From NCBI GenBank assembly GCA_043101605.1, contig JBICIG010000094.1, forward strand, positions 1 through 16,564: 16,564 nucleotides of DNA. The letters run 5' to 3'. A program made the translations under genes and the position numbers. A model generated the notes under the pieces. That model saw nothing but the letters and a program-made list of their open reading frames with translations, searched no databases and was not told the origin of the DNA. The stretch comes from JBICIG01 sp043101605 (GTDB lineage: Bacteria > Planctomycetota > Phycisphaerae > Phycisphaerales > UBA1924). Position 1 is the first letter of the stretch. Each line of letters opens with the position of its first letter. Shown one piece after another: positions 14,841 through 16,564 of the stretch.

Positions 14841-15749
14841 CTACCTTACTCGATTATTCATCTCGTCCATAATGCCCGGCGTGAACCAGCGACCGCTCTC
14901 TTCATGAAGCTTGCGAGCTTGCTGCGCGTAGTAGGCCGCGTCGATGTCGCGAAAGATCGCTTGGCTGGTCATCGCGAGGAACGCAAAAGTTTCCAAGCGA
15001 TTCACGCCGTCGGGGATGCGCAATGCTTCCTGAAGCGAGCTTAGAGCGGCTTGGTACTGGCCGAGCCGATACTGCGCCGCGCCGCGCATCATGATCAGTC
15101 CTTCATCACCGGGGTCGAGTTCGAGAGCCTCCTGGAGCTTGGCAAACGCTGACGCGTACTCGGCGGGTTCGAGCCCGGGTTTCCTTACCGTTTGCCAAGC
15201 CGAGAACGCGAGGCGTTCAACACGCGAGGTTGGGATGCCCAGGGCTCTGAGCGAAGGGAATATCGTCCGCTCAAGACCGGCAGGACCGTAGATGACAACA
15301 AGGATCGCGGCCAGCACGGCGCTTGCCAAGCCGATGAGTGGTACACGGAACCGTCGCTCCGATCGGAACTGAAGCCAGATGAGGAAGAGACTCTCAAAGA
15401 AGACGCTCACGGCCGCGAACGGCAGCAGCGCGAAGATCGGCACAAGTGCCACAGCGCGCCACTGCTGACCGAGGATGCCGAGATACTTCGTATTGGAATC
15501 GAGCAGGAACGACGCGAAGTAGAGGACCGGGAAGACGACGATGAGCGTCACGACTCCCAGAACCCGGGATCGGGACTCGCGAACTTTCGATGCGAGTTGC
15601 TGATCTCGAGGCGTTTCCGGATCCGACTGTTTCACGACGACGATCACTCGCCGCGTCTTCAGCCACGCAGCGATCACTCCGAGGACGGCCGAGATCACCC
15701 CAAGCACAGCGTTCGGTGAGACCTCGCTCAAGAATCCAACAGTCGACAT
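14841..15749 (-). CDS. Membrane protein with C-terminal TPR repeats
   Basis: A 302-residue protein with four hydrophobic segments (about 12-30, 63-83, 98-127 and 136-156) and a soluble C-terminal part with TPR-type helices. One repeat is clear at about 217-246 (IMMRGAAQYRLGQYQAALSS then LQEALRIP). A partial repeat precedes it (199-212, ending ALELDPGD) and a degenerate one follows (253-283). TPR domains bind partner proteins; the partner is unknown. The ATG at 15749 gives MSTVGFLSEV with a GAGGGG tract about ten bases upstream; an in-frame ATG at 15824 has no ribosome binding site. GC is lower than in neighbouring genes: hand counts of four 60-base lines gave 55-67 percent, against 67 percent in a sucC line and 80 percent in a lipoprotein-gene line. 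Recent acquisition is possible. Confidence 0.75.
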   Translation of the reverse strand: MSTVGFLSEVSPNAVLGVISAVLGVIAAWLKTRRVIVVVKQSDPETPRDQQLASKVRESRSRVLGVVTLIVVFPVLYFASFLLDSNTKYLGILGQQWRAVALVPIFALLPFAAVSVFFESLFLIWLQFRSERRFRVPLIGLASAVLAAILVVIYGPAGLERTIFPSLRALGIPTSRVERLAFSAWQTVRKPGLEPAEYASAFAKLQEALELDPGDEGLIMMRGAAQYRLGQYQAALSSLQEALRIPDGVNRLETFAFLAMTSQAIFRDIDAAYYAQQARKLHEESGRWFTPGIMDEMNNRVR

Positions 15750-15853
15750 CGCCAGCTTCCCCTCTTCCGCGCGGGATATGCCCTCCGCCGTGCCCTGCCC
15801 GGACCCATGCGGGCGGAGTGTCATCCGCGTGCAACCGAGCGGCCAAGCCCGAT

Positions 15854-15859
15854 ATGTTA
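15854..15859 (-). promoter_or_regulatory. Possible -10 box of the TPR membrane protein gene
   Basis: TAACAT on the minus strand (15859 to 15854) matches four of six -10 positions in an AT-richer patch. No good -35 is seen. The leader would be about 100 bases. Confidence 0.25.
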
Positions 15860-15885
15860 TTGGGCACTAGCTTGCTCGGATTTCA

Positions 15886-15899
15886 GGTCGTCTGCGACC
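15886..15899 (-). terminator. Weak hairpin after the LamG-like gene
   Basis: GGTCG and CGACC pair around a four-base loop, 16 bases downstream of the stop codon of the minus-strand gene. The stem is only five base pairs and the following TGAAATCC is a poor T tract, so termination is uncertain. Confidence 0.25.
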
Positions 15900-15914
15900 G
15901 GTGAGGATTGGGCC

Positions 15915-16564
15915 TCACCGCCACTCCACATTCATCAGCGTTGGCTCGCCGATCTTGATCGGGTGGGCGTGGTTGCCCGAGGCGTCGTGGGTCCACGGGC
16001 CGAAGAGTTCGTAGAAGTGGAGGAGCAACGCCGTGTCGGCGTCGGGCTGCATGGTCTGGCTGGGGCGGAAGTCGTCGTTGTAGCGGGCGGTGGTCGAGAG
16101 GCGGACCTCGTCGAGTTCGCCCTTGAAGAAGCTCATGGGGTTGCCGCGGCCGTCGACATCGGCGCCGATCATCAGCGGGAGGTCGTTGGTGCGACGGCGG
16201 CCGGAGCGTTCGACGCGGTCGATGAGCTTGCCGTCGAGGTACAGGCGGACTTCGCTGCCGTCGTACACGCCGGCGAGGTGGTGCCACCGACCCTCGGCGA
16301 GGAGGGCCTTGGGGGCGCGGGCCTCGGCGTAGGAGTCGCCCAGGAAGATCGAGAACGACGGGATGCCGTCGGTCACGAAGAAGCCGTAGTCGGAGTTCTC
16401 GGTCTTGGCGACGAGCCCGGTCCGGCCGGCAAAGGTGTGCCCGCGGAACCAGCATTCGAGGGTGAGCGGGCCGTCGGGGATGTCGAGCTGATCGCTGCGG
16501 ACCATCATGAGGTTGTTGTCGCCGGTGGTGAGGGTGCGGTCGATGTCGTGCGGCTCGGGGGTGG
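15915..16564 (-). CDS. LamG-like (concanavalin-fold) domain protein, C-terminal part
   Basis: The reading frame stays open to the right edge, so at least 215 residues are visible and the N-terminus is missing. The visible part is a LamG-like jellyroll domain: a strand region LDIPDGPLTLECWFRG, then GLVAKTENSDYGFFV, the typical GRWHHLAGVYDGSEVRLYLDG core and a closing FFKGELDEVRLSTTARY. Such domains bind sugars or other extracellular ligands and often sit at the C-terminal side of large secreted planctomycete proteins. The last 45 residues after the domain are short and end in MNVEWR. An internal ATG pair at 16508-16503 is in frame, but the sequence upstream still fits a LamG start strand, so I treat the gene as cut by the window. 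Its full function cannot be judged. Confidence 0.8.
   Translation of the reverse strand, partial: TPEPHDIDRTLTTGDNNLMMVRSDQLDIPDGPLTLECWFRGHTFAGRTGLVAKTENSDYGFFVTDGIPSFSIFLGDSYAEARAPKALLAEGRWHHLAGVYDGSEVRLYLDGKLIDRVERSGRRRTNDLPLMIGADVDGRGNPMSFFKGELDEVRLSTTARYNDDFRPSQTMQPDADTALLLHFYELFGPWTHDASGNHAHPIKIGEPTLMNVEWR

Overview
The window is high-GC bacterial chromosome, most likely from a planctomycete of the Phycisphaerae type. This is an inference from gene content: a ribosomal protein L32 with a degenerate zinc ribbon and a long tail, a secreted protein with a PEP-CTERM-like tail (PAPG, short hydrophobic stretch, RRRR), a Tat-exported class V aminotransferase, DUF1569 and DUF1579 proteins and a LamG-like protein. 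There is no rRNA gene in the window to confirm it.

Layout. Positions 1-37 hold the 5' half of a tRNA-Lys(CTT) on the minus strand, cut by the left edge. Positions 229-5165 form a lipid-synthesis cluster on the plus strand: rpmF, plsX, fabH, fabD, an unrecognised lipoprotein and fabG. It is preceded by a clear TTGACA-N17-TACTCT promoter and is tightly packed, with overlaps of 4 and 17 bases. PlsX makes acyl phosphate for phospholipids. FabD, FabH and FabG load malonate, start the fatty acid chain and reduce the 3-keto group. No acpP or fabF lies here.

Positions 5187-8125 carry four accessory genes: a Tat-signal PLP enzyme and a DUF1569/DinB-fold protein (minus), a divergent DUF1579 protein (plus) and a four-helix membrane protein (minus). 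Positions 8198-9711 hold a stand-alone atpD (F1-ATPase beta) with its own terminator and no atpC or atpG beside it. Positions 9712-10258 are a 547-base gene-free leader region. A PEP-CTERM-like protein follows (10259-10951) with a strong terminator.

Positions 11059-12731 are purK and purE (minus, 4-base overlap), which carry out the AIR-to-CAIR steps of purine synthesis. Next upstream is a DUF1232-like gene (12782-13384, minus). Divergent from it is sucC (13610-14818), without sucD. The window ends with a TPR membrane protein of visibly lower GC (14841-15749, minus) and the C-terminal part of a LamG-like protein (15915 to the right edge, minus).

The most interesting signal is not a gene. Many transcription starts share a -10 box of the form TAGNCT or TACNNT. 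In four genes this box sits 6 or 7 bases before the ATG with no ribosome binding site, which suggests leaderless mRNAs. In two others it follows TTGGCC at exactly 17 bases. I see no defence system, phage, transposon or CRISPR. This is mainly a housekeeping region with scattered operon fragments (atpD, sucC), not an obvious new system.
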